A DNA stretch of 13,948 nucleotides from Spartobacteria bacterium (GCA_947487745.1 CANKXQ010000015.1:1-13948); one strand, 5' to 3'; positions 1 through 6,741 are shown, counted from the first letter of the stretch. Notes: generated from the letters alone by a model not told the origin. Program-made: numbers and translations.

Positions 1-288
1 CACCAGACGCCCGAGAGCCTTGTCGGTTCCAAGCCGTCCGGCATCGCTCAACGAAATGCCGCCGCTGCAAAAACTGAACACAAACTGGGCCACAATGGCC
101 TCCGGGGAAAACCCCCGGCTTTTGTCCCTGCGGGGGTCGATGAAAGGGGTGTTTTGAATCTTGTCCCAGAGCCCGAAGTCCTTTGCCAGAGCGTCAACGA
201 CGAGCTGACCTCCATGGGAGGTGGCGCATGAGGCGTCTTGGAGAATTTTGTCTATATGGGAGCTTTTTTTGGAAAAGAAACGAGGCAT
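1..288 (-). CDS. Transposase, IS1380-like DDE family (N-terminal part; cut by window edge)
   Basis: An open frame of 96 codons begins at ATG 288-286 and runs off the left edge with no stop, so only the N-terminal part is visible. The segment SHGGQLVVDALAKDFGLWDK, followed by DPRRDKSRGFSPE and then an S-G-G-ISLSDAGRLG stretch, resembles the N-terminal region of IS1380/DDE-group-1 transposases. That region has a GG-L start, a regulator-like helix and a 'DA-RL' segment before the catalytic core. The catalytic DDE residues would lie outside the window. An in-frame ATG five codons upstream (303-301) is an alternative start; neither start has a clear ribosome binding site. The DNA just upstream (289-360) is far more AT-rich than the rest of the window, as expected for an insertion-sequence end. 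The family assignment is from remembered pattern only. Another DDE family, or a decayed copy, is possible. Confidence 0.6.
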   Translation of the reverse strand, partial: MPRFFSKKSSHIDKILQDASCATSHGGQLVVDALAKDFGLWDKIQNTPFIDPRRDKSRGFSPEAIVAQFVFSFCSGGISLSDAGRLGTDKALGRLV

Positions 289-358
289 GACTAATAACAC
301 CATAACGGTGATATAAATTTAAGATATTTTTCACCACTTTTTATTTTTTTCTGGGTGA
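1..358 (-). mobile_element. Likely end of an insertion sequence (partial)
   Basis: The transposase-like frame and the AT-rich stretch before it (about 289-360, with long A/T runs at 312-350) contrast with the GC-rich DNA that follows, so an element boundary is likely near 350-360. The right limit is approximate. I could not identify the terminal inverted repeat or target duplication because the other end of the element is outside the window. The motif GGTGAT occurs at 307-312 and 354-359, and its inverted form TCACC at 331-335. These may belong to the element end but are too short to prove it. Confidence 0.4.
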
Positions 359-542
359 TCCTAATGATTCGGCGACGACCAAAAAAGCCAACGCCTGAGC
401 AAACAGACCAGACCATCGATACCCAGTCAGTGCAGGCACGGGCGGCTTCGCTTGGAGCGCCGTCAGAACATAGTTGGCAACTGCAACAAGCATCGAAGGG
501 CACGACAACCGGGGAACTGAAAGACCCAAGTTGCGCGCAATC
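359..542. other. Intergenic stretch without a supported gene
   Basis: The stretch between the insertion-sequence end and the terminator of the sugar-acid operon holds no gene I can support. Several frames are open. One minus-strand frame continues stop-free from the kinase stop codon down to 341 and reads partly hydrophobic. However, it has no good start, lies behind a terminator-like hairpin and ends inside the AT-rich element boundary, so I treat it as non-coding. Confidence 0.5.
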
Positions 543-570
543 AAAAAACCAATGTTCGCCCACTGGGCGA
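543..570 (-). terminator. Rho-independent-like terminator of the sugar-acid operon
   Basis: On the minus strand, 8 nt after the kinase stop codon, TCGCCC-AGT-GGGCGA forms a perfect 6-bp GC-rich hairpin (570-556) with a 3-nt loop. After a 7-nt spacer comes a run of six T (548-543). The spacer is longer than in a textbook terminator, so efficiency is uncertain. The position directly behind the last gene of the operon supports the call. Confidence 0.5.
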
Positions 571-577
571 GGATCGC

Positions 578-1675
578 TTAGCGCACCACGCGGGCGCCGC
601 CGCCTTTCATGAGTTTTTCGACTTCCTTGCGCGTGGCCATGGAGGTGTCGCCGGGCGTTGTGGAGGCCAAGGCACCATGGGCGGCGCCGTAATCGACGGC
701 TGCTTGCGGGTCATTTTGAGAAAGGAATCCGAACGAGAGACCGCTGGCGAAGCTGTCGCCGCCGCCCACGCGGTCGAGGATGTCGAGTTCGGGATACTTG
801 CGGCTTTCGTAGAAGGCTCCATCGTGCCAGCAAATGGCGCTCCAGTCGTTGCGCGAGGCGGTGATGACCCGGCGTAGGGTCGTGGCGGCGACTTTGAAGT
901 TTGGATATTCCTTCACAGCGGTTTCGATCATGCGCTTGAAGGCCTCGGTCTCAATCGTGCTGAGGTTGTGGTCCACTCCCTCCACTTCGAAGCCGAGGGA
1001 AGCGGTGAAGTCCTCTTCGTTGCCGATCATGACATCGACATACTTGGCGATCTCGCGGTTCACCTCGCGGGCCTTGGCCTGGCCGCCGATGGATTTCCAG
1101 AGCGAGGGTCGGTAATTCAAGTCGTAGCTCACAATCGTGCCGTGCTTCTTGGCAGCGGTGACCGCTTCGATGGTGATCTGTGCGGCGGATTCGGACAAAG
1201 CGGCAAAGATGCCACCGGTGTGGAACCATCGGGCGCCGAGTTGGCCGAAGATGTGGTCCCAGTCGTAGTCGCCGGGTTTGAGTTGCGAGGCGGCGCTGTT
1301 TCCACGGTCGGGATTGCCAACGGCACCGCGGATGCCGAATCCTCGCTCGGTGAAGTTCAGGCCGTTCCGAACAGAGCGGCCGATGCCGTCGTCCTCGCGC
1401 CATTTGATGAACTCGGTGTCCACCCCGCCCTGCATGATGAAATCCTCGATGAGGTGGCCGATTTCGTTGTCCACAAGAGCGGTGCAAACGGCCGTGCGGA
1501 GGCCGAAGCATTTGCGCAGACCGCGCGAAGTGTTGTATTCGCCGCCGCCTTCCCATGCTGTGAACTGACGAGCCGTGCGGATGCGGCCTTCGCCGGGGTC
1601 GAGGCGCAGCATGACTTCGCCGAGGGAGATTTGATCGTAGAGGCAGGTGGATGGATCGCGGAGTGGGAGTGACAT
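578..1675 (-). CDS. PfkB-family sugar kinase, probable 2-keto-3-deoxygluconate kinase
   Basis: This 365-residue protein belongs to the PfkB/ribokinase family, which phosphorylates sugars and keto-sugar acids with ATP in the cytoplasm. Visible landmarks are the N-terminal substrate motif GGGEYN (residues 43-48), FHTGGIFAAL (151-160), DLNYRP (185-190), NEEDF (219-223, the NxxE-type Mg/ATP region) and the C-terminal signature VGGGDSFASG, with the catalytic base at Asp307. The DLNYRP and GNEEDF pattern is typical of 2-dehydro-3-deoxygluconokinases (KdgK), which make 2-keto-3-deoxy-6-phosphogluconate. At 365 residues it is longer than the roughly 310 residues of classic KdgK. It is the last gene of a three-gene minus-strand operon, starting 13 nt after the stop of the Ldh2-family gene. 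There is no Shine-Dalgarno sequence. The family is certain; the substrate is inferred, and fructokinase-type or other keto-acid substrates remain possible. Confidence 0.85.
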   Translation of the reverse strand: MSLPLRDPSTCLYDQISLGEVMLRLDPGEGRIRTARQFTAWEGGGEYNTSRGLRKCFGLRTAVCTALVDNEIGHLIEDFIMQGGVDTEFIKWREDDGIGRSVRNGLNFTERGFGIRGAVGNPDRGNSAASQLKPGDYDWDHIFGQLGARWFHTGGIFAALSESAAQITIEAVTAAKKHGTIVSYDLNYRPSLWKSIGGQAKAREVNREIAKYVDVMIGNEEDFTASLGFEVEGVDHNLSTIETEAFKRMIETAVKEYPNFKVAATTLRRVITASRNDWSAICWHDGAFYESRKYPELDILDRVGGGDSFASGLSFGFLSQNDPQAAVDYGAAHGALASTTPGDTSMATRKEVEKLMKGGGARVVR

Positions 1676-1688
1676 AATGGGTTAGGGA

Positions 1689-2792
1689 TTAGAGGGTGAT
1701 GGAGCGGAAATTCTGAATGTTCCAAGCGGGTTCGCCAAGCTCATCTGTGATGTGGGCGAAGCCTTCGATCTCGGCTTTGGTGAAGAGAAGTCCGCCATGG
1801 GTATCAGTGAGTTTGGCTGATTGAGCCTCGATTTGACCCGGCAGGATGCAGGCTTCGTTGCCTTGACCGAGGATATCAGCGAGGCAGGTTTTGAGATTTT
1901 CCTCCTGCGTGCGCCCAAGTGCGTAGTCATGGCCCCGCATGGCTTCGGGGTGGATGCATTGAAAGAAAAAGGTGGATCCGCGTTTTTCGGAGGCAGGCCC
2001 ACGGTTCGTTCCGCGAATCGAGGGCAGTGAGCCTCCGATGAATGCGGCGTAGAGTTCATCCACGAGCCCGAGTCCGTAGCCCTTGTGGGCTCCGAATGGC
2101 AAAAGCGCCGTTGCTTTCTTGGGATCAGTGGTTGCCTTGCCTTCGGCATCAACTGCCCAGCCCGGAGCAAGTTCCTTGCCCTCGCGGGCGAATTGCTGGA
2201 CGCGGCCCATGGCCACGGTGGATGTCGCCCAGTCGATGACGATGGGGAAACCTACCGCTGACTGCGTGGGGAAGCCCCAAGAGTGAGGATTCGTGCCCAT
2301 GGTCGGGGTCTTTCCGCCAAAGGGAACGACTTCCGAAGTCGCGGAAGTGCAGTTTGTGTAGGCGATGTAGCCTTTCTGGGCGGCGTCGATGACATATCCC
2401 CCACCCCAGAGGTAGTGGGTGGCGTTGTCCACGCTCACCATGCCGACGCCGAATTTGTCGGCCAACTCCATGCAACGATCCATGGCTTTGTAAGCCACGG
2501 ACTGACCAAGTTTTTTGTGTCCATCCCAAATCTCCGCAGCTGCGAAGCGGGACGGCAGGACTTCGATCTCCGCGCTGGGGACCCATCCCCCGACCTTGCT
2601 GCCAAAGAGGTCGTCAAGGTGGAGAGCCTTTAGCGCATTGTGGGTTCGAATCCCATGGCGGGAGGCGCTGTGGCAAAAGCGCGAGGCGTCGGTGGCCTCT
2701 TCGTCTGTGTAGCCCCGTTTCATATAGGCACGGCGAACCAGGTCATCATGGAGTTCGGCTGGAACGACAAAATACTCGTTGGGATTGTTCAT
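1689..2792 (-). CDS. Malate/L-lactate dehydrogenase-family (Ldh2) NAD(P)-dependent oxidoreductase
   Basis: This 367-residue protein fits the Ldh2 family (malate/L-lactate/ureidoglycolate dehydrogenase, YiaK and ComC type). These enzymes reduce 2-keto acids or oxidise 2-hydroxy acids, and have a fold unrelated to Rossmann dehydrogenases. Landmarks in order are SRHGIRTH (44-51, equivalent to the family's SHG-R motif with catalytic His46), VDNATHYLWGGGY (121-133, equivalent to the S-N-H-F-G region, His126), GTNP (166-169, cofactor binding), IDWATST (186-192) and GAHKGYGLGLVDEL (234-247). Length is normal for the family (330-370). The start codon shares one base with the stop of the upstream D-hydroxyacid dehydrogenase (TGATG), which suggests translational coupling. 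The tryptophan-rich WGGGY and GTNPHSWGFP segments differ from the common GTNPIA-type sequence, so the substrate may be atypical. The family is secure; the substrate is unknown. Confidence 0.87.
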   Translation of the reverse strand: MNNPNEYFVVPAELHDDLVRRAYMKRGYTDEEATDASRFCHSASRHGIRTHNALKALHLDDLFGSKVGGWVPSAEIEVLPSRFAAAEIWDGHKKLGQSVAYKAMDRCMELADKFGVGMVSVDNATHYLWGGGYVIDAAQKGYIAYTNCTSATSEVVPFGGKTPTMGTNPHSWGFPTQSAVGFPIVIDWATSTVAMGRVQQFAREGKELAPGWAVDAEGKATTDPKKATALLPFGAHKGYGLGLVDELYAAFIGGSLPSIRGTNRGPASEKRGSTFFFQCIHPEAMRGHDYALGRTQEENLKTCLADILGQGNEACILPGQIEAQSAKLTDTHGGLLFTKAEIEGFAHITDELGEPAWNIQNFRSITL

Positions 2793-3751
2793 CAGGAAAT
2801 TTTGTTGGCTTGAGCGAGCGCGGGGAGACCGGCGAGGACATTAATCATGTTCTGAACAGCCATCGTGGCTTGCCGAACGACATTCTCATGGGTGCGGGAG
2901 CCGATGTGTGGCGTGATGACTGTGCGAGGCGCGGTGAGGAGCGGGTGATCCGCTGGTGGCGGTTCCTCGTCCATGACATCCGCCGCGTAACCACCCAGCT
3001 TGCCGGAGCGCAAGACTTCCAGCAGCGCGTTCGTCTCCACCAATTCGCCACGGGCGCAGTTGACCAGCAGGAGGCCGGGCTTGGTTAATGCGAACCGGCG
3101 TGCATCGAGCATATGGCGGGTTTGATCGGTCAGCTTCGTGTGGAGCGAAATGACATCCGAGCGTGAGCAAAGTTCATCCAGCGAGGCAACGCGCTCGACC
3201 CCGTGTTTGGCAGCGAATTCCGCATCCCAGTAGTTGCCGAAGCCAAGGACCTGCATACCGAAAGCATTGGCCCGGATGGCCACCTCGCAACCGATGCGGC
3301 CGAGCCCGACGATGCCCATGGTTTTTCCATAGAGTTCATGGCCCGTGATGCGCTTCCAGTTGCCGGACCGAACGAAATTTGCTTCCTCGACGAGGTTGCG
3401 GCAGAGAGCGAGAAGCAGCGCGAAGGAATGCTCGGCCACGGTGGTGTGGTTCACGCCGGGACAAAAAGTGACGGGGATTTTAAGGTCCGTGGCCGCTGCG
3501 AGGTCGATTTTATCAAGGCCGATGCCGTATTTGGCGAGGACTTTGAGACGCGGCAGGGACTTCTCGAGAACCTTGCGAGTGATGGCATCATCGCCGCAGA
3601 GGAAGGCATCGAAATCACCCGCCAACTCGAGCATGCGAGACTCAGTAAGCGGCCCGCGCTCGCGGATGATTTCAAATCCGGTGCTTGCCAGCAGATCGTG
3701 ATGCGTGCCGGGGGTGTCTTGAAGAGAGGTAGTGGTGAGGAGGATTCGCAT
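2792..3751 (-). CDS. D-isomer-specific 2-hydroxyacid dehydrogenase (phosphoglycerate dehydrogenase-like)
   Basis: This 319-residue enzyme belongs to the D-2-hydroxyacid dehydrogenase family (3-phosphoglycerate, glyoxylate and (S)-sulfolactate dehydrogenases). It reversibly oxidises a 2-hydroxy acid using NAD(P). It has the substrate-binding N-domain with GIGLDKIDL (76-84) and the Rossmann motif GLGRIG (149-154). The catalytic triad is complete: Arg234 in NCARGE, Glu263 in DEEPP and His282 in TPHIGS. It lacks a C-terminal ACT domain, so it is not a long-form SerA. The residue at the end of Rossmann strand 2, normally Asp in NAD-specific members, reads Gly172 in VLGFGNYW, which may change cofactor preference. 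It is the first gene of the operon with the Ldh2-family enzyme (1-nt overlap) and the PfkB kinase. The start has no Shine-Dalgarno sequence. Confidence 0.88.
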   Translation of the reverse strand: MRILLTTTSLQDTPGTHHDLLASTGFEIIRERGPLTESRMLELAGDFDAFLCGDDAITRKVLEKSLPRLKVLAKYGIGLDKIDLAAATDLKIPVTFCPGVNHTTVAEHSFALLLALCRNLVEEANFVRSGNWKRITGHELYGKTMGIVGLGRIGCEVAIRANAFGMQVLGFGNYWDAEFAAKHGVERVASLDELCSRSDVISLHTKLTDQTRHMLDARRFALTKPGLLLVNCARGELVETNALLEVLRSGKLGGYAADVMDEEPPPADHPLLTAPRTVITPHIGSRTHENVVRQATMAVQNMINVLAGLPALAQANKIS

Positions 3752-3871
3752 AATTGTTAGAAAAGTTTAATGGGGTTAGGAATTCAAGCCTCTACGATGC
3801 CCATCTGAAAAGAGAAACCTATAGCACTGATTACAGCCAAGGCATGAACTGCTACTTGGCAGCAAGACGGA

Positions 3872-4372
3872 CTACTCCAAATCCTGACAACGAACACGCA
3901 TCCGGGCGAGCCTTTCGGCCACACATGGTGGAGCGAGTTGGCTCACATCGCCACCAAACCGGGCGACTTCTTTCATGATGCGGGAACTGAGGTAGGTGTA
4001 GTCTTCCTTGGGCGTGAGGTAGACCGTCTCCAATCGCGGCTCCAGCTTGCGGTTCATGAGGGCCATTTGAAATTCGAACTCGAAATCCGATACAGCGCGC
4101 AGACCCCGAATGACGGTGAAAATTCCATGCTCACGGGCAAAATCCACAAGCAAGCCCTCGAGTGGCAAAATGGTGATGGCCGGATCATCGCCGAGAGTTT
4201 CGCGCAACATGGCGATTCGCTCCTCGACACTGAAAAGTGGTCCCTTCGATTTGCTGGCCGCCACGGCGATAAAGAGATCCGAAAACAAATGCGTGGAGCG
4301 CCTGATCACATCGAGATGGCCGAAGTGAACGGGATCGAAGCTCCCGGGATAAATGGCACGGCTTTTATTCAT
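3872..4372 (-). CDS. coaD: Phosphopantetheine adenylyltransferase
   Basis: CoaD transfers AMP from ATP to 4'-phosphopantetheine, the penultimate step of coenzyme A synthesis, as a cytosolic hexamer in known examples. The 166-residue product has the nucleotidyltransferase motif YPGSFDPVHFGH (residues 7-18, the [T/H]xGH site) and the C-terminal signature YLSSRIMKEVARFGGDV. Length is typical (about 160). The open frame extends upstream to 4573, but the conserved protein begins at ATG 4372 (MNKSRAIYPGSF), and the extra upstream residues lie within the preceding gene. The start forms an ATGA overlap with the stop of the upstream glycoside hydrolase, so the two are probably translated from one mRNA. 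No Shine-Dalgarno sequence is visible, which fits start by coupling. Confidence 0.95.
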   Translation of the reverse strand: MNKSRAIYPGSFDPVHFGHLDVIRRSTHLFSDLFIAVAASKSKGPLFSVEERIAMLRETLGDDPAITILPLEGLLVDFAREHGIFTVIRGLRAVSDFEFEFQMALMNRKLEPRLETVYLTPKEDYTYLSSRIMKEVARFGGDVSQLAPPCVAERLARMRVRCQDLE

Positions 4373-5769
4373 GGCTTGTGCGGCAGTGTTTCGAAGCTGT
4401 CCGAAGGTTGGAGCTTGCTGACATCGCCGGTTGTTTTTGTGGAGCGGATGGTATCGCGGAAGAAGTAGGCGGAGGGTTTCAAGATGCGGTCGTAGGTTTT
4501 GGAATCCATCGTGGCGAGGCCGAACTTGGCCTTGTAGCCGTAGTGCCACTCGTAGTTGTCGGCGAGGGACCAACTGAAGTATCCGCGCACATCGTAGCCA
4601 TCGCGGATGGCTCGTCCAATGGCAGCGAAGTGGTTTTTCATATACCAGATGCGCTTTGAATCGTTCGGTGTGGCGATGCCATTTTCGGTGATCATCATGG
4701 GCTTGCCGTAGCGGTCGCCCACGCGCCTAATCTCGTTGTAGAGGCCGTTCGGGTTGATGCGCCAACCCATCATTGTGTAGTTGTGCCCACGCCTCCAGGC
4801 TTCGGAGATGAACGATGTCGGGCTGGCGACTTGGGAGTAGTAGTAATTGATGCCGATGATGTCGCAGACATCCCAAACTCGATCGAGGTGGTCGATATTT
4901 CCATGGATCATGGTGTTGTAGAAAAGCCCGCCCGGATCGAGGAACGAGCGTTTCCACCATGGCAGGGCCTCTACGGAAACGACCTTGGCGGAAGGTTTCA
5001 CCTTTTTGATCCGTGCGGCGGCATCGCGGAACATGCCGGTGCTGGCATCAATCGCCTTCCAATAGGTGCCAAGGGCAAGCGTCATAGCCGGCGGCCACTG
5101 GCCAGCAATGTAGGCGGTCGTGATCTGACCGTTCGGCTCATTTTGCGGGGCGAAGTAGCTCGTGTAAGGCGCGAGGCGCGGGAGAACCTTGTCAAGATAC
5201 ATGAGCCAACGCTCGCGCGCCTTCGGGTGAAGCCAGTTCGAGGCCTTGGGATTTTTTTGATCGTAGAGCCAATCCGGGAATGTGAAGTGCCAGAGGCAGA
5301 CGACTGGCTCAACGCCGGCGGCTTTCAGATGACGGGCCATCTCGACATAGCGGTCCAGCGCCTCCTCATTATACTCGCCCATGCGCGGCTCGATGCGCGC
5401 CCACTCAAGGCTGAATCGATAATGGGTGACACCTGTCTTCTTTAAAGCGGCGAGGTCTTTTTCAAAATGGGTCCAAGAGTAGAGGGCATTACCCTTTTGA
5501 GGCGCGCCACCCTTTGAAACCATGATGTCCCAGTCCGTGGAAAAATAATCCGCATCACCTGGTTTTACCGCCGGGTCTTCATATTGGTAACTGGCTGTGG
5601 AAATGCCCCAGGCGAACTTCGTATCTATATGTGCAATCGGGCGCGGGGGGCGAGGCAGAGGTCCTTTGGAATCCGGGCCGAGAGGGTTGAAGCTGCTGCA
5701 GGATGCCAGAAAAACCAAAGCCAGGCATGGGAGGAATCGCCCAGATTGGCGTAAAAAAGAGGAGGTCAT
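4369..5769 (-). CDS. Lipoprotein glycoside hydrolase family 1 (beta-glucosidase-like)
   Basis: This 466-residue protein starts with a lipoprotein signal: a hydrophobic stretch, then the lipobox LASC with the lipidation Cys24, followed by a Pro-rich linker. It is therefore predicted to be anchored to a membrane facing the periplasm or exterior. The rest is a retaining family-1 beta-glycosidase TIM barrel with FAWGISTASYQYED near the start, YRFSLEWARIEP (117-128), the acid/base site in PQNEPNG (Glu211) and the nucleophile in ITENG (Glu362). SWSLADNYEW (399-408) is the usual aglycone/glycone motif. Both catalytic glutamates are present. GH1 enzymes cleave beta-glucosides, galactosides or related sugars; the exact specificity cannot be read from sequence. 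Most GH1 enzymes are cytosolic, so the lipoprotein form is less usual. The gene overlaps coaD by 4 nt and diverges from pheA. Confidence 0.9.
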   Translation of the reverse strand: MTSSFLRQSGRFLPCLALVFLASCSSFNPLGPDSKGPLPRPPRPIAHIDTKFAWGISTASYQYEDPAVKPGDADYFSTDWDIMVSKGGAPQKGNALYSWTHFEKDLAALKKTGVTHYRFSLEWARIEPRMGEYNEEALDRYVEMARHLKAAGVEPVVCLWHFTFPDWLYDQKNPKASNWLHPKARERWLMYLDKVLPRLAPYTSYFAPQNEPNGQITTAYIAGQWPPAMTLALGTYWKAIDASTGMFRDAAARIKKVKPSAKVVSVEALPWWKRSFLDPGGLFYNTMIHGNIDHLDRVWDVCDIIGINYYYSQVASPTSFISEAWRRGHNYTMMGWRINPNGLYNEIRRVGDRYGKPMMITENGIATPNDSKRIWYMKNHFAAIGRAIRDGYDVRGYFSWSLADNYEWHYGYKAKFGLATMDSKTYDRILKPSAYFFRDTIRSTKTTGDVSKLQPSDSFETLPHKP

Positions 5770-5780
5770 CGCATGAGCTA

Positions 5781-5864
5781 ATGCTTCCAGCGCTGCGGGC
5801 GAAAGCCTTTTTTATCCCGCGCAGCCCGTCTTGGGTTTGCGCCGCGCGGGCGGTTTGTGATTGA
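5781..5864 (+). promoter_or_regulatory. Possible leader peptide and alternative hairpins before pheA
   Basis: A 27-codon frame (ATG 5781, stop 5862-5864) ends 10 nt before pheA. It contains two adjacent Phe codons (5808-5813) and one Trp codon (5832). Three sequence arms can pair in mutually exclusive ways: GCTGCGGG (5792-5799) with CCCGCGCAGC (5816-5825, 2-nt bulge), or CCCGCGC (5816-5822) with GCGCGGG (5844-5850). This recalls attenuation leaders such as pheL of enteric bacteria. Against it, there is no U-run after the last arm, the Phe codons are only two, and the promoter would have to lie inside the divergent glycosidase gene. The call is tentative. Confidence 0.22.
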
Positions 5865-5874
5865 GTGGTGAGAC

Positions 5875-6699
5875 ATGAGCCAAGTCGCCTATCTCGGACC
5901 TGAGGGAACCTTCTCAGGAATCCTCGCACGCCAACGATTCGGGAAAAAAGCCGATCTCATCGCCAGCGCCGCGATCGAGGGGGTTTTCGAAAGCGTTCTG
6001 AGCGGTGCCACGCCTGTTGGGCTTGTGCCGGTCGAGAATTCATCAGGCGGCACGGTTTACGACACCATCGATCTGCTGATCCGCCATTCGGGATCGATTT
6101 TCATTTTGGAGGAAATCTCCCTCGACATCCGCATCGCGCTGCTCGGTCACAAGGGAACGGCTGTCCATACGGTCTACTCGCATTTCACCCAGATCAAACA
6201 CCATGCCGAGTGGCTCAAAATCCATCATCCCGATGCCACACTCGTTCCTGTTGCCAGCACCGCCACAGCATGCGAGCGAGCCGCAGCAGATTCCAAATCT
6301 GCCGCCCTGGCCTCCCCCGGAGCAGCCGAAATCTACAAACTCGACATCCTCGCCACGCCATCGGACGGGCAGGAAGTGAATGTGACGAATTTTTTCATCC
6401 TCGCCCACAAGCCCTCGGATACCACCACACCGAACCGCACAGCACTCGCCGCAACCCTGCAAAACCAATGCGGCAGCTTGCACAAATTTCTTGGCCCATT
6501 CGCGAGGCAAAAAGTCACCCTCACCCGCATCGTCTCCCGCCCGGTGCCTGGGCAACCGCAGACCTATGTTTTCTACATCGAACTCGAAGGAGCCGAGGAC
6601 GATCCCAGTGTGGCGCATGCCTTGGAACTGGCCAAGCGCCAGGCCCGATCAATCTCGATTCTGGGCAGTTTTCCGCTGGGCAAGCGATTCCGATCCTGA
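5875..6699 (+). CDS. pheA: Prephenate dehydratase (monofunctional)
   Basis: PheA converts prephenate to phenylpyruvate in phenylalanine synthesis. The 274-residue protein consists of a dehydratase domain followed by an ACT regulatory domain, with no chorismate mutase domain. Visible motifs are AYLGPEGTFS (5-14), PVENSSGG (52-59) and an S-T-A-like segment (128-131). The catalytic TRF site reads TNF (Thr171, Asn172, Phe173). The ACT domain starts around residue 188; its Phe-binding ESRP motif appears as VSRP (220-223) and its GALV region as GSLHKFL. The threonine is kept, but the replaced arginine is unusual. A weak Shine-Dalgarno-like GGTGAG lies at 5867-5872, 2 nt before the ATG, closer than usual. 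The gene diverges from the glycosidase gene; the gap of 105 nt holds a possible leader. Confidence 0.93.
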   Translation: MSQVAYLGPEGTFSGILARQRFGKKADLIASAAIEGVFESVLSGATPVGLVPVENSSGGTVYDTIDLLIRHSGSIFILEEISLDIRIALLGHKGTAVHTVYSHFTQIKHHAEWLKIHHPDATLVPVASTATACERAAADSKSAALASPGAAEIYKLDILATPSDGQEVNVTNFFILAHKPSDTTTPNRTALAATLQNQCGSLHKFLGPFARQKVTLTRIVSRPVPGQPQTYVFYIELEGAEDDPSVAHALELAKRQARSISILGSFPLGKRFRS

Positions 6700-6701
6700 C
6701 T

Positions 6702-6725
6702 TGTCAAAACCCGCCGCATTTGACA
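6702..6725. repeat. Inverted repeat TGTCAAA/TTTGACA
   Basis: A perfect 7-bp inverted repeat (6702-6708 and 6719-6725) with a 10-nt spacer fills the gap between pheA and the tolB-like gene. No T-run follows on either strand in the right orientation, so it is not a standard terminator. It could be an operator for a dimeric regulator or chance. Confidence 0.3.
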
Positions 6726-6741
6726 GAAAAAAACCATCCTT

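Noticed and set aside
341..577. Stop-free minus-strand frame with hydrophobic stretches after the kinase stop codon
   Set aside because: It lies behind a terminator-like hairpin, has only a TTG start, matches no family I know and ends in the AT-rich insertion-sequence boundary. Chance openness in GC-rich DNA is more likely.
968..1672. Long plus-strand frame opposite the PfkB kinase
   Set aside because: It is an antisense shadow of a clear gene with strong family motifs. Similar long shadows occur opposite all GC-rich genes here.
2640..2660. tRNA T-arm-like sequence GGGTTCGAATCCCATGG
   Set aside because: It encodes the conserved catalytic SRHGIRTH motif of the Ldh2-family enzyme on the other strand. 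There is no acceptor, D or anticodon arm around it.
4373..4573. N-terminal extension of coaD
   Set aside because: The 67 extra residues are basic and match no CoaD. They are a shadow of the glycosidase C-terminus, and the true start is the ATG overlapping the glycosidase stop.
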